A DNA stretch of 64,000 nucleotides, from assembly GCA_016720545.1 (NCBI GenBank), contig JADKKK010000018.1, positions 62,001 through 126,000 on the forward strand, in the 5' to 3' direction. The translations under genes were made by a program, and so were the position numbers. This DNA is from Myxococcales bacterium. GTDB lineage: Bacteria > Myxococcota_A > Polyangia > Polyangiales > Polyangiaceae. This document shows positions 50,229 to 57,221 of this stretch, piece by piece (position 1 is the first letter of the stretch; each line of letters begins with the position of its first letter). The notes beneath the pieces are model-generated. The model searched no databases. It was not told the DNA's origin and saw only the letters and a list, made by a program, of their open reading frames with translations.

Positions 50229-51218
50229 ATGCTCATTCCGTACATTCACGTACCCGACTTCGAGATCGGCCCGATCCCGGTCATCAACAAATCGATCCCG
50301 CTTCACCCCTTTGGGCTGCTGGTCGCGACGGGCGTCATCGTGGGCGCGTGGCTGGCGACCTGGCGCGCGCGGCGCCGCGGGATCGACGAGCAGCACCTGA
50401 ACTCGTTCATCACGTGGATCCTCGTCTTCGGCTTCATGGGAGGCCACATGCTCGACGAGATTTTCTACCACCCGGCGGAGCTCCTGCGCCGGCCCGAGTC
50501 GTTGTTTTTCCTGTGGGAGGGGCTGAGCTCCTTCGGTGGCTTCACCGGCGCCGTCATCGGGGGCGTGCTGTGGAAGTACTTCTACGCCGTCCCCATGCTC
50601 GAGACGCCGCTCTTCACGCTCTTCAAGTTCCGCAAGCGGAAGGTGGCGGCGCCCCTCCTCCCGTTCGCCGACCTCATCATGTCGGTCTTCCCGGTCGCGT
50701 GGATCTTCGGCCGCGGCGGGTGCAGCGTGGTGCACGATCACAAGGGCGCGCTCGTCGACTCGCCGCTCTCGGTCGAGTTCCCGAAGTACGGGCTCGGCCA
50801 GCACGCGCCCATTCAGCTCGTGCACGGGCCTGAGCTGCGCTTCGACCTCGGCCTCCTCGAGTGGATGTTCACCGTGGTGCTGGCTACCGCGTTCGCGCTC
50901 ACGTGGAAGAAGCGACTCCCCGTGGGCACGTACATCGTGGTCACAGCGCTCACGTACTCGCCCGTTCGCTTCGTGCTGGACTACTTCCGCCTCCACCAGG
51001 GGGCGGAGTCCGACCCACGGTATGGCGGCCTCACCCCGGGGCAGTGGGCCAGCGTCGCGTTCTTCACGTTTGGCCTCGTGATGTGGCGGCGCGTCCAAAC
51101 GTTCGAGGCGTCGAAGGTGGACCTCTACGCTCCCTTCATGGTGCGTGAGGGCCGCGGGGACACCCCGACGGCGAGCGCGTCTGAGTCCGAGCCCGCCGCC
51201 GAGACGACCAAGACCTAG
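50229..51218 (+). CDS. lgt: prolipoprotein diacylglyceryl transferase
   Basis: 329 aa. Seven membrane segments; conserved FGLLVATGVIVGAWLATWRA, EGLSSFGGFTGAVIGGV, and a variant of the catalytic loop, IFGRGGCSVVHDHKGAL, in place of the E. coli GRIGNF loop; this form is common in delta-type proteobacteria. It transfers diacylglycerol from phosphatidylglycerol to the lipobox Cys, needed by the many lipoproteins in this window. ATG 50229 is used. The TAG stop codon (51216-51218) lies inside the CTAG that begins the MITE-like element, so the insertion sits exactly at the end of the coding region. Confidence 0.93.
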   Translation: MLIPYIHVPDFEIGPIPVINKSIPLHPFGLLVATGVIVGAWLATWRARRRGIDEQHLNSFITWILVFGFMGGHMLDEIFYHPAELLRRPESLFFLWEGLSSFGGFTGAVIGGVLWKYFYAVPMLETPLFTLFKFRKRKVAAPLLPFADLIMSVFPVAWIFGRGGCSVVHDHKGALVDSPLSVEFPKYGLGQHAPIQLVHGPELRFDLGLLEWMFTVVLATAFALTWKKRLPVGTYIVVTALTYSPVRFVLDYFRLHQGAESDPRYGGLTPGQWASVAFFTFGLVMWRRVQTFEASKVDLYAPFMVREGRGDTPTASASESEPAAETTKT

Positions 51219-51516
51219 TCCCCTGGAGTCGTGGTTCGTATCAGCAGTCCGGTCTTCGGTGTCATGCCGAGGAGCGATGGGGTGCCCCGTTTTCGGCGGC
51301 GGCGGGCCCGTCCTCAACTCGGACGTCGTTCCGCGCGGTGGAGGCGGCGCTTTGCGCTCAGGGGACAGTGGTTTCGGGTGTGACCGCGCGAGAACGCCGA
51401 CCCTCGAACATGAGTATCCTCCCACCGCCGCCGAAGACGGGACACCCCCTCGCTCCCCTGTGGCGAAAGGCCGAGCCGCGCGACTTCTGGAAGGGATCAC
51501 GCTTCCAGGGGACTAG
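51215..51516 (+). mobile_element. MITE-like element, copy 2, at the lgt stop codon
   Basis: 302 bp, same orientation as copy 1 and nearly identical (about ten differences by eye). Both ends are CTAG: the left one contains the lgt TAG stop, the right one is at 51513-51516. Ends GTCCCCTGGA and TCCAGGGGAC are perfect inverses here, making this the best-preserved terminal repeat of the three. The 31-nt internal arms carry a few substitutions. Only short meaningless ORFs are present. It occupies nearly all of the 320-bp gap between lgt and the thioesterase gene. Confidence 0.87.
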
Positions 51517-51538
51517 CCGCGGCTCCCGTCGCCCTCGG

Positions 51539-51988
51539 CTAGCGGGTGACCTTGCCCTCGCGTCGATCGGCTGGCGGTGCGAGGTGCTCCTCGAGGAGCC
51601 TGCGGACGTCGGGCGGGAAGGGGAGCTTGCGAGGGCCACCAGGCTCCCTCAGCGCGCAGCACACCACCGTGTGCGCGACCGTGGCGACGTGCACTCTGTC
51701 CCCCCGCTCGAAGTGGTGGCGCAGCGTGCATGAGGTCTGGCCCAGGTGCACCACGTCGAGCCGGATCGTGAAGGTGTCGCCGTAGCGCAGGGGCGCGGCG
51801 TAGGTCGTGTCGACGTGGACCGCGGGGAAGCCGATCGCGCGGCCCATCACGGTGCCCACGTACCCGCCCTCGAGCCCGCCAAAGAGCTCTTCCATGGCCT
51901 CGTGGGCGTAGTTGAGATAGCGCGCGAAGAACACGATCGACGCGGCGTCGACCTCTTCGAACCGCACCTTCCGCTCGTAGGTGATCAT
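51539..51988 (-). CDS. hotdog-fold acyl-CoA thioesterase (4HBT/YbgC family)
   Basis: 149 aa, normal length. N-terminal VRFEEVDAASIVFFARYLNY, AHEAMEELFG contains the YbgC/4HBT catalytic Asp (D in EVDAA) and aromatic patch; PAVHVDTTYAAPLRYGDTFT and SCTLRHHFER follow. It hydrolyses acyl-CoA or acyl-ACP thioesters in the cytoplasm. Faces a 178-bp divergent spacer with the first Cys-rich lipoprotein gene. The MITE copy 2 right end is 23 nt beyond its stop. Confidence 0.9.
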   Translation of the reverse strand: MITYERKVRFEEVDAASIVFFARYLNYAHEAMEELFGGLEGGYVGTVMGRAIGFPAVHVDTTYAAPLRYGDTFTIRLDVVHLGQTSCTLRHHFERGDRVHVATVAHTVVCCALREPGGPRKLPFPPDVRRLLEEHLAPPADRREGKVTR

Positions 51989-52166
51989 TCCGTTGCCTTA
52001 TCGGGCGCGCGCGGTCGCCGCAAGGCAACGTCGTCGCGCGGACCGCGCCCCCGGCCATCTCCTCCGTCGGCTTGCCGTCGTCGACCGCGCCACGGACAGC
52101 GGCGAAGCGACCATGCGATTTCGTTTACGGCTACGCGCGATTCGCTCTAAGGAAGTCGCAGCAACG

Positions 52167-52511
52167 ATGCTCACCGCCAAGCCCGCCGTCGTCGTATCGC
52201 TGGTCGCGCTCGGCGTGGCCCTCGTGCCCGCGCTTGCGGCGGGGCTCACCGGATGCGGGCCGTCGCGCTGCGGGGCGCAGTGCCCCGCGGACCCCGAGCC
52301 CACCGAGGCCCAGCGCAACCGCTGCGAGGCGAACGTCTCGCCGGCGCCCGCCTGCCAGGCCGAGCTCGTGGCGCTCGGCGACTGCTCGACGGGTCTCACC
52401 GTCTGCGGCCGCGACGATCGGACCGACCTCGCCGCGACCGCGCAGGTCGTGCTCAAGGAGTGCGGTCCGCAGCTCGTCGCCTACACCGACTGCACGTCCC
52501 GCGTGAAATGA
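52167..52511 (+). CDS. CX9C-type Cys-rich lipoprotein, paralogue 1
   Basis: 114 aa. Signal peptide with lipobox LTGC; the mature domain is CGPSRCGAQCPADPEPTEAQ, then RCEANVSPAPACQAELVALG and so on. Cys pattern after the lipidated Cys: C-x3-C-x13-C, then CQAELVALGDC (C-x9-C), C-x6-C, then about 18 residues and CGPQLVAYTDC (C-x9-C). ATG 52167 is supported by TAAGGA about 12 nt upstream; the longer frame to 52113 adds a basic peptide before the signal sequence. It is the most divergent member of five tandem paralogues. No known family assigned. Confidence 0.8.
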   Translation: MLTAKPAVVVSLVALGVALVPALAAGLTGCGPSRCGAQCPADPEPTEAQRNRCEANVSPAPACQAELVALGDCSTGLTVCGRDDRTDLAATAQVVLKECGPQLVAYTDCTSRVK

Positions 52512-52565
52512 CGACCCTCCAGGGAAAATACAGTTTCGCGCGAATGAATTTGCCGTCTCCGCCCG

Positions 52566-52593
52566 TTGACGTGTAGAACCGCTCTCCTATTCG
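52566..52593 (+). promoter_or_regulatory. candidate promoter TTGACG-N16-TATTCG for the paralogue 2 gene
   Basis: TTGACG (52566-52571) is followed after 16 nt by TATTCG (52588-52593). The ATG at 52639 lies about 45 nt downstream, with GGAGG (52629-52633) as ribosome site, so a normal leader would be made. Confidence 0.35.
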
Positions 52594-52638
52594 CCCGTGT
52601 GGGTCGACTGGCCTGCAAGAGCAGCTTTGGAGGAGATC

Positions 52639-52983
52639 ATGAAGAAGATCGTAGCTGGTATGTTGGCGTCGGCCGTCGCGGCGCTGTTCGTCGTGAGCGC
52701 AACCCCGGGCTGCTCGAGCAGCGTCGACTGCAGCGCCAACAAGTGCTCGGCGGATCCCGCGCCGACCGACGCGAGCAAGAAGGAGTGCGAGGCCGAGAAG
52801 GCGGGCGCGTGCGGGTCGGAGTACAACACCGCCGGCAGCTGCGTGAACGGCAAGGTCACCTGCGGCTCGGACAACAAGACCGACACTGCCTCCGCCCTCA
52901 AGGCGATCGGTGACTGCGCGACCGAGATCAAGGCCTACTCGGACTGCAAGGCGAAGAACGCCGGCGGCGACGCGGGCAAGTGA
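52639..52983 (+). CDS. CX9C-type Cys-rich lipoprotein, paralogue 2
   Basis: 114 aa. Lipobox TPGC, then CSSSVDCSANKCSADPAPTD followed by four helical-looking blocks: ECEAEKAGAC, CGSEYNTAGSC (C-x9-C), CVNGKVTC, and GDCATEIKAYSDC (C-x9-C). Eight cysteines beyond the lipid anchor are conserved in all five paralogues. It differs from paralogue 3 at only two residues. ATG 52639 has GGAGGA close upstream. Predicted to be a small disulfide-bonded outer-membrane or periplasmic lipoprotein; function unknown. Confidence 0.85.
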   Translation: MKKIVAGMLASAVAALFVVSATPGCSSSVDCSANKCSADPAPTDASKKECEAEKAGACGSEYNTAGSCVNGKVTCGSDNKTDTASALKAIGDCATEIKAYSDCKAKNAGGDAGK

Positions 52984-53140
52984 GTCGAGCGCCCGACGAC
53001 CTCGTCGGGCACCGGAGGACCGCGACGGAGACCTCGGTCGACGTCGCGTTTCTCTTTTGTTTCACCAGTGAATGTTCCGCGATCCAGGCCGTCTCATCGA
53101 GGCGATCGCGCAGGACGCGACGATCCTTAAGGAGAGCCGA

Positions 53141-53485
53141 ATGAAGAAGATCGTAGCTGGTATGTTGATGTCGGCCGTCGCGGCGCTGTTCGTCGTGAGC
53201 GCGACCCCGGGCTGTTCGAGCAGCGTCGACTGCAGCGCCAACAAGTGCTCGGCGGATCCCGCGCCGACCGACGCGAGCAAGAAGGAGTGCGAGGCCGAGA
53301 AGGCGGGCGCGTGCGGGTCGGAGTACAACACCGCCGGCAGCTGCGTGAACGGCAAGGTCACCTGCGGCTCGGACAACAAGACCGACGCTGCCTCCGCCCT
53401 CAAGGCGATCGGCGACTGCGCGACGGAGATCAAGGCCTACTCGGACTGCAAGGCGAAGAACGCCGGCGGCGACGCGGGCAAGTGA
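53141..53485 (+). CDS. CX9C-type Cys-rich lipoprotein, paralogue 3
   Basis: 114 aa, 112 of 114 residues identical to paralogue 2; about eight silent or conservative differences at the DNA level. AAGGAG lies 6 nt before ATG 53141. Unlike the coding part, the 5' leader (53000-53128) does not resemble that of paralogue 2, so the two genes have separate upstream regions although their coding sequences are almost the same. This could be a recent duplication of the coding unit or gene conversion between the two. Confidence 0.85.
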   Translation: MKKIVAGMLMSAVAALFVVSATPGCSSSVDCSANKCSADPAPTDASKKECEAEKAGACGSEYNTAGSCVNGKVTCGSDNKTDAASALKAIGDCATEIKAYSDCKAKNAGGDAGK

Positions 53486-53616
53486 GGTCGAGCGCCCCGA
53501 CGACGGGTCGGGGCCTGGGAGACGTGGCGGCGACCTCGGTCGACGCCACGTTCTTCGTTTTTGGGTGGAACGAGAGGCGAGGCCAAGCCATGGCGCGTCG
53601 AAAGGAAGGGGAAGAA

Positions 53617-54045
53617 ATGCGACCAATCGTAGCTCGTGGACTCGCGTGGGGGATCGCGCTGGGGGCGGCATCGGGTTGCTCGAGCACGCCCGTCGCGTCG
53701 GACGCGGGGACGGCGGACGCGGCGGCGACTGACTCGGCGACGACCGACGCGGCGCGCCCGGCGGACGCGGCGGCGGATGGGTCGTCCAGCGGCGTCTGCA
53801 ATGCCATCGTCTGCTCGGCGGACCCCGCCCCAACGGACGCGAGCAAGAAGGCGTGCGAGGAAGAACTGAAGGGCCCGTGCGGCGCGGGGTACGGCGCCGT
53901 CAGCAACTGCGTGTTGCCCAAGGTCACCTGCGGCCCGGACAACAAGGCCGACCAGGCCTCCCTCAACAAGGCGCTCACCGACTGCGCGAGGGAGCTCAAG
54001 GCCTACCAGGACTGCAAGGCGAAGAACGTGGATGCGGGTCCCTAG
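53617..54045 (+). CDS. CX9C-type Cys-rich lipoprotein, paralogue 4, with Asp/Ala/Thr linker
   Basis: 142 aa. Signal peptide LAWGIALGAASGC with lipobox ASGC, then a linker rich in Asp, Ala and Thr (SDAGTADAAATDSATTDAAR), then the shared domain: VCNAIVCSADPAPTDASKKA, PCGAGYGAVSNC (C-x9-C), CVLPKVTC, DCARELKAYQDC (C-x9-C). ATG 53617 is preferred to ATG 53590 because AAGGAAGGGG sits 5-14 nt before it. The stop TAG is part of the CTAG that begins the inverted MITE-like element, as with lgt. Confidence 0.82.
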   Translation: MRPIVARGLAWGIALGAASGCSSTPVASDAGTADAAATDSATTDAARPADAAADGSSSGVCNAIVCSADPAPTDASKKACEEELKGPCGAGYGAVSNCVLPKVTCGPDNKADQASLNKALTDCARELKAYQDCKAKNVDAGP

Positions 54046-54342
54046 TCCCCTGGAAGCGTGATCCCTTCCAGAAGTCGCGCGGGTTCGGCCTTTCGCCACA
54101 AGGGAGCGAGGGGGTGTCCCGTTTTCGGCGGCGGTGGGAGGATACTCATGTTCGAGGGTCGGCGTTCTCGCGCGGTCACCCCAAACCACTGTCCCCTGAG
54201 CGCAAAGCGCCGCCTCCACCGCGCGGAACGACGTCCGAGTTGAGGACGGGCCCACCGCCGCCGAAAACGGGGCACCCCCTCGCTCCTCGGCATGACACCG
54301 AAGACCGGACTTCTGATACGAGCCACGCTTCCAGGAGACTAG
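54042..54342 (-). mobile_element. MITE-like element, copy 3 (inverted), at the paralogue 4 stop codon
   Basis: 301 bp, opposite orientation to copies 1 and 2. Begins with CTAG that supplies the TAG stop of the preceding lipoprotein gene and ends with CTAG at 54339-54342. Reverse complement aligns to copy 1 throughout with only scattered substitutions. It separates paralogues 4 and 5, whose upstream sequences are otherwise alike; about 126 bp of ordinary spacer remain before the next ATG. Confidence 0.87.
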
Positions 54343-54468
54343 TCCCGGCCTTCTCGGCGGTCCTTGCGTGAGCGCGAGCTTTTCGTACGACAGGTCGGGC
54401 GCGCTTGGTGGAGCGAGGGGCGAGGAAAAATGCGACAAGTCATGGCTCGTCGAAAGGAAGGATAAGAA

Positions 54469-54930
54469 ATGCGACCAATCGTAGCTCTTGGACTGGCGTG
54501 GGGGATCGTGCTGGGTGCGGCATCGGGGTGCTCGAGCACGCCTGTGGCGTCCGACGCGGGGCCTTCGGACGCCGCGACGACCGACGCGGCGACGTCCGAC
54601 GCGGGGCCTTCGGACGCGGCGACGACCGACGCGGCGCGGCCGGCTGACGCGGCGCCTGACGCGGCGACGAGCACGGTCGACTGCAACGCCCAGAAGTGCT
54701 CAGCGGACCCCGCGACCACCGATGAGGCAAAGAAGGCGTGCGAGGACGAGAAGGCGGGCCCGTGTGGTGCGCAGTACAACGCCGCCGGCAGCTGTGTGGT
54801 CGCCAAGCTCACCTGCGGCGCGGACAACAAGACCGATCAAGCCTCCGCGCTCAAAGCCATCAGCGACTGCCAAGCAGAGATCAACGCCTACCAGTCCTGC
54901 AAAGCGAAGAACTCGGATGGGGGCCCGTAG
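54469..54930 (+). CDS. CX9C-type Cys-rich lipoprotein, paralogue 5, with duplicated linker
   Basis: 153 aa. Same layout as paralogue 4: lipobox ASGC, a longer Asp/Ala linker, then VDCNAQKCSADPATTDEAKK, PCGAQYNAAGSC (C-x9-C), CVVAKLTC, DCQAEINAYQSC (C-x9-C). The linker contains a perfect-looking 45-bp tandem duplication (54553-54597 and 54598-54642) coding for DAGPSDAATTDAATS and a near copy. The ribosome-site region (AAAGGAAGG) is shared with paralogue 4. Convergent with the FAAL gene, 18 nt apart. Confidence 0.85.
   Translation: MRPIVALGLAWGIVLGAASGCSSTPVASDAGPSDAATTDAATSDAGPSDAATTDAARPADAAPDAATSTVDCNAQKCSADPATTDEAKKACEDEKAGPCGAQYNAAGSCVVAKLTCGADNKTDQASALKAISDCQAEINAYQSCKAKNSDGGP
54553..54642 (+). 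repeat. 45-bp tandem duplication in the linker of paralogue 5
   Basis: Two adjacent 45-bp units, identical over most of their length, encode 15-residue Asp/Ala/Thr repeats between the lipid anchor and the Cys-rich domain. In-frame, so it lengthens the tether without affecting the domain. Confidence 0.85.
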
Positions 54931-54948
54931 TACCGGCCGCGGCCGTGG

Positions 54949-56799
54949 CTACCCGCGCCCCTTGCCTCGTCGGCCCGTGAGCGCGAGCTTCAAGTACGAG
55001 AGCTGACTCTTGGCCGCCTGCAAGGCGAGCTCCACGGGGTCTCGCTCCCGCGCGCCGCGCAGCTCTGCGAGCTCTCCCGACTCATAGAGCGCGCGGGTCG
55101 CGGCGCGCCGGAGCTTTCCGCTCGACGTCTTGGGGAGCGCGCCGGGCGAGAGGGGGAGCGCGTCGTCGAGCGCGAGCCCGAGCCCCTCGCGGACCGCCTG
55201 GCGTACCGCGCTCGACAGGGCCTCCCTCCGCACGGCGGCGCCCGGGCCGACGAGCGCGTCGGCCGCTTCGAAGGCCACCACCACGCGCTCCCGATCGGCG
55301 GCCGGATCGCCGAAGCCGAACGCGACCGCGCTCCCCTTTCGCACCCCCGGCACGCGACCCGCCTCCCACTCGAGGTCCTGAGGGTAGTAGTTGCGACCGT
55401 TCAGGAGGATGACCTCCTTCGCCCGCCCGCACAGGAAGACTTGGCCCTCGTGGAGGAAGCCGAGGTCGCCCGTGCGCAGGAAGCGGCCCGCGAGGGCCCC
55501 CCGCGTGCGCTCCAGGTCCTCCCAATATCCAGTCATGAGGCTCGGGCCGTGGAGGCGCAGCTCGCCCACCTCGCCCTCGGGGAGGGGAGCGGCGCTCTCC
55601 GTGTCATCCATCGAAAATATGCGTATCTCGTGGTCGGGGAACGCGCTCCCGCAGGAGACGAGGCGCGCGGCGCCCGGCGAGTCGGGTTCTACCGGGACCG
55701 CTTGGCCCGTCGCGGCGAGGCGCTCTGCGTCGATCGCGAGGGTCTGCAGACCGCCCCCGAGCGCGCTGAAGGACACCGCGAGGCTCGACTCCGCCAGCCC
55801 GTACGAGGGGAGCAGCGCCTCGCGGCGAAAGCCGACCTTGGCGAAGGTCTCGGCGAACGTCTCGAGCGTCTCGGGGCGGATGGGCTCGGCCCCGCACCCC
55901 GCGACACGCCACGACGAGAGATCGAGCCCCTCGAGGTCGCGCTCCCGGATGCGCTTGACGGCGAGGGCGAAGGCGAAGTTGGGCTGGAACGCGATCGTGC
56001 CCCGATGGCGCGTGATCGCCTGGAAGAGGCTGACGGGGCGCTTTAGAAAGAGCAGCGACGGGAGGAAGGTGACGCTCACCCGGTGGAAGAGCGGCGCCAG
56101 CACGAACCCGATGAGCCCCATGTCGTGGTAGAGCGGCAGCCACGAGACGCCCATGTCGGCCTCGGGGTCGGCGCGGAGCCCGTCGCGCATGATGCACAGG
56201 GCGTTGGCTCGGAGGGCCTCGTGGGTGAGCGTGACCCCCTTGGGGCGTGACGTCGAGCCGCTCGTGAACTGAAGGAACGCGACGTCGCTGGGGCGCACCG
56301 TGGGCGGGCGGAGAGGCTCGAGTGACTCACGGAGGCCCTCGATCGCGAGCACCTGTTCCAGCTCGGGGCACGCCTCCTGGACCGCTCCGAGCGATCGCTT
56401 GATGGCTGCCGTCGTGAGCACCGCGCGCGCGCCGCTCTTCGCCAGGATGTGGCGCGTGTTATCGAGGTACGCCTGCATGGGCCCGAGCCCGAGCGGCGGG
56501 TAGATCGGCACAGGCACCACGCCCGCGCGGATCGCGCCAAGGAACGCGAGCACGAAGTCCTCGTTCTGCGGGAGGATGAGACCGCACCGATCGCCCTTCC
56601 GGAGGCCGAGCGCCTGGAGCGCTCCCCCGTACCTGGCGCTGGCGCGCTCGAGGGCCGAAAACGAGAAGGTCGCCTCGGCGCCGCCGGTCCCGCGGAAGCC
56701 CGGGACGCCTTCCTCGGGCACGAAGCGAAACCCGCGCGACGGGTCGACCCCGGCCGCTTCCTCGATGGCGTGGGCGACAGACCGGCTAGGTGTCGTCAT
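54949..56799 (-). CDS. fatty acyl-AMP ligase / acyl-ACP synthetase (ANL family)
   Basis: 616 aa. Adenylate-forming motifs: FLQFTSGSTSRPKGVTLTH, SWLPLYHDMGLIGFVLAPLF, LLPSYGLAESSLAVSFSALG, FLRTGDLGFLHEGQVFLCGR and the C-terminal PKTSSGKLRRAATRA lysine. The LPLYHDMGL core and the GRNYYPQDLEW segment are typical of FAALs, which load fatty acids onto ACP or PKS carriers rather than CoA. It could charge the ACP domain encoded at 33.4 kb, but that is a guess from family knowledge. Start is ambiguous between ATG 56799 and ATG 56817. Divergent from the small gene at 56918. Confidence 0.88.
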   Translation of the reverse strand: MTTPSRSVAHAIEEAAGVDPSRGFRFVPEEGVPGFRGTGGAEATFSFSALERASARYGGALQALGLRKGDRCGLILPQNEDFVLAFLGAIRAGVVPVPIYPPLGLGPMQAYLDNTRHILAKSGARAVLTTAAIKRSLGAVQEACPELEQVLAIEGLRESLEPLRPPTVRPSDVAFLQFTSGSTSRPKGVTLTHEALRANALCIMRDGLRADPEADMGVSWLPLYHDMGLIGFVLAPLFHRVSVTFLPSLLFLKRPVSLFQAITRHRGTIAFQPNFAFALAVKRIRERDLEGLDLSSWRVAGCGAEPIRPETLETFAETFAKVGFRREALLPSYGLAESSLAVSFSALGGGLQTLAIDAERLAATGQAVPVEPDSPGAARLVSCGSAFPDHEIRIFSMDDTESAAPLPEGEVGELRLHGPSLMTGYWEDLERTRGALAGRFLRTGDLGFLHEGQVFLCGRAKEVILLNGRNYYPQDLEWEAGRVPGVRKGSAVAFGFGDPAADRERVVVAFEAADALVGPGAAVRREALSSAVRQAVREGLGLALDDALPLSPGALPKTSSGKLRRAATRALYESGELAELRGARERDPVELALQAAKSQLSYLKLALTGRRGKGRG

Positions 56800-56877
56800 C
56801 TCCGCAGGATCTAACATCAAAGGCGCCGCCGCGCGAAACCGCGCATGCATGGGGTCGTGCGCCCGACCGAGTCGTTT

Positions 56878-56909
56878 TTGACACGCACCCGAGGTTGCCG
56901 CGATACTCT
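56878..56909 (+). promoter_or_regulatory. candidate promoter TTGACA-N20-TACTCT
   Basis: A perfect TTGACA (56878-56883) is followed after 20 nt by TACTCT (56904-56909), or after 19 nt by GATACT. The ATG at 56918 is 8 nt downstream of the -10 with no Shine-Dalgarno, the clearest short-leader promoter in the window. Confidence 0.5.
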
Positions 56910-56917
56910 CCTCAGCC

Positions 56918-57181
56918 ATGGCCCTCATCGAGACCGAAGAAGCCGCCCGCCGCCTCGCTCGCGCGATCGCCAGCGATCTCAGCCTCTACAACGAGGAGAA
57001 GATCGTGAACGGGATCACGAACGACAACTTGTTCGACACGCTGGCCGAAGAGATCGAGGAGGGCCGCGCGCTCTTCAAGCGGCGCGTGGCGCCCGAGCTC
57101 TATCCGAAGAACTTCTACGATCGCGCCCTCGTGGACATCCTCGTGAAGGCCAAAGGGCACATCAAGTCGAAGATTTGGTGA
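56918..57181 (+). CDS. small conserved-looking protein of unknown function
   Basis: 87 aa, acidic N-terminal half and basic C-terminus, all helical: ETEEAARRLARAIASDLSLY, NEEKIVNGITNDNLFDTLAE, FKRRVAPELYPKNFYDRALV, DILVKAKGHIKSKIW. No Cys, no signal peptide. The LYPKNFYDRALVDIL stretch looks conserved-type. It is directly upstream of a pseudouridine synthase gene (about 40 nt), so the two are likely co-transcribed. I cannot name a family. Confidence 0.75.
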   Translation: MALIETEEAARRLARAIASDLSLYNEEKIVNGITNDNLFDTLAEEIEEGRALFKRRVAPELYPKNFYDRALVDILVKAKGHIKSKIW

Positions 57182-57221
57182 GGCTCTGCTGATCTGCGAC
57201 GGGCTCGCACCCGAGCTCCTC

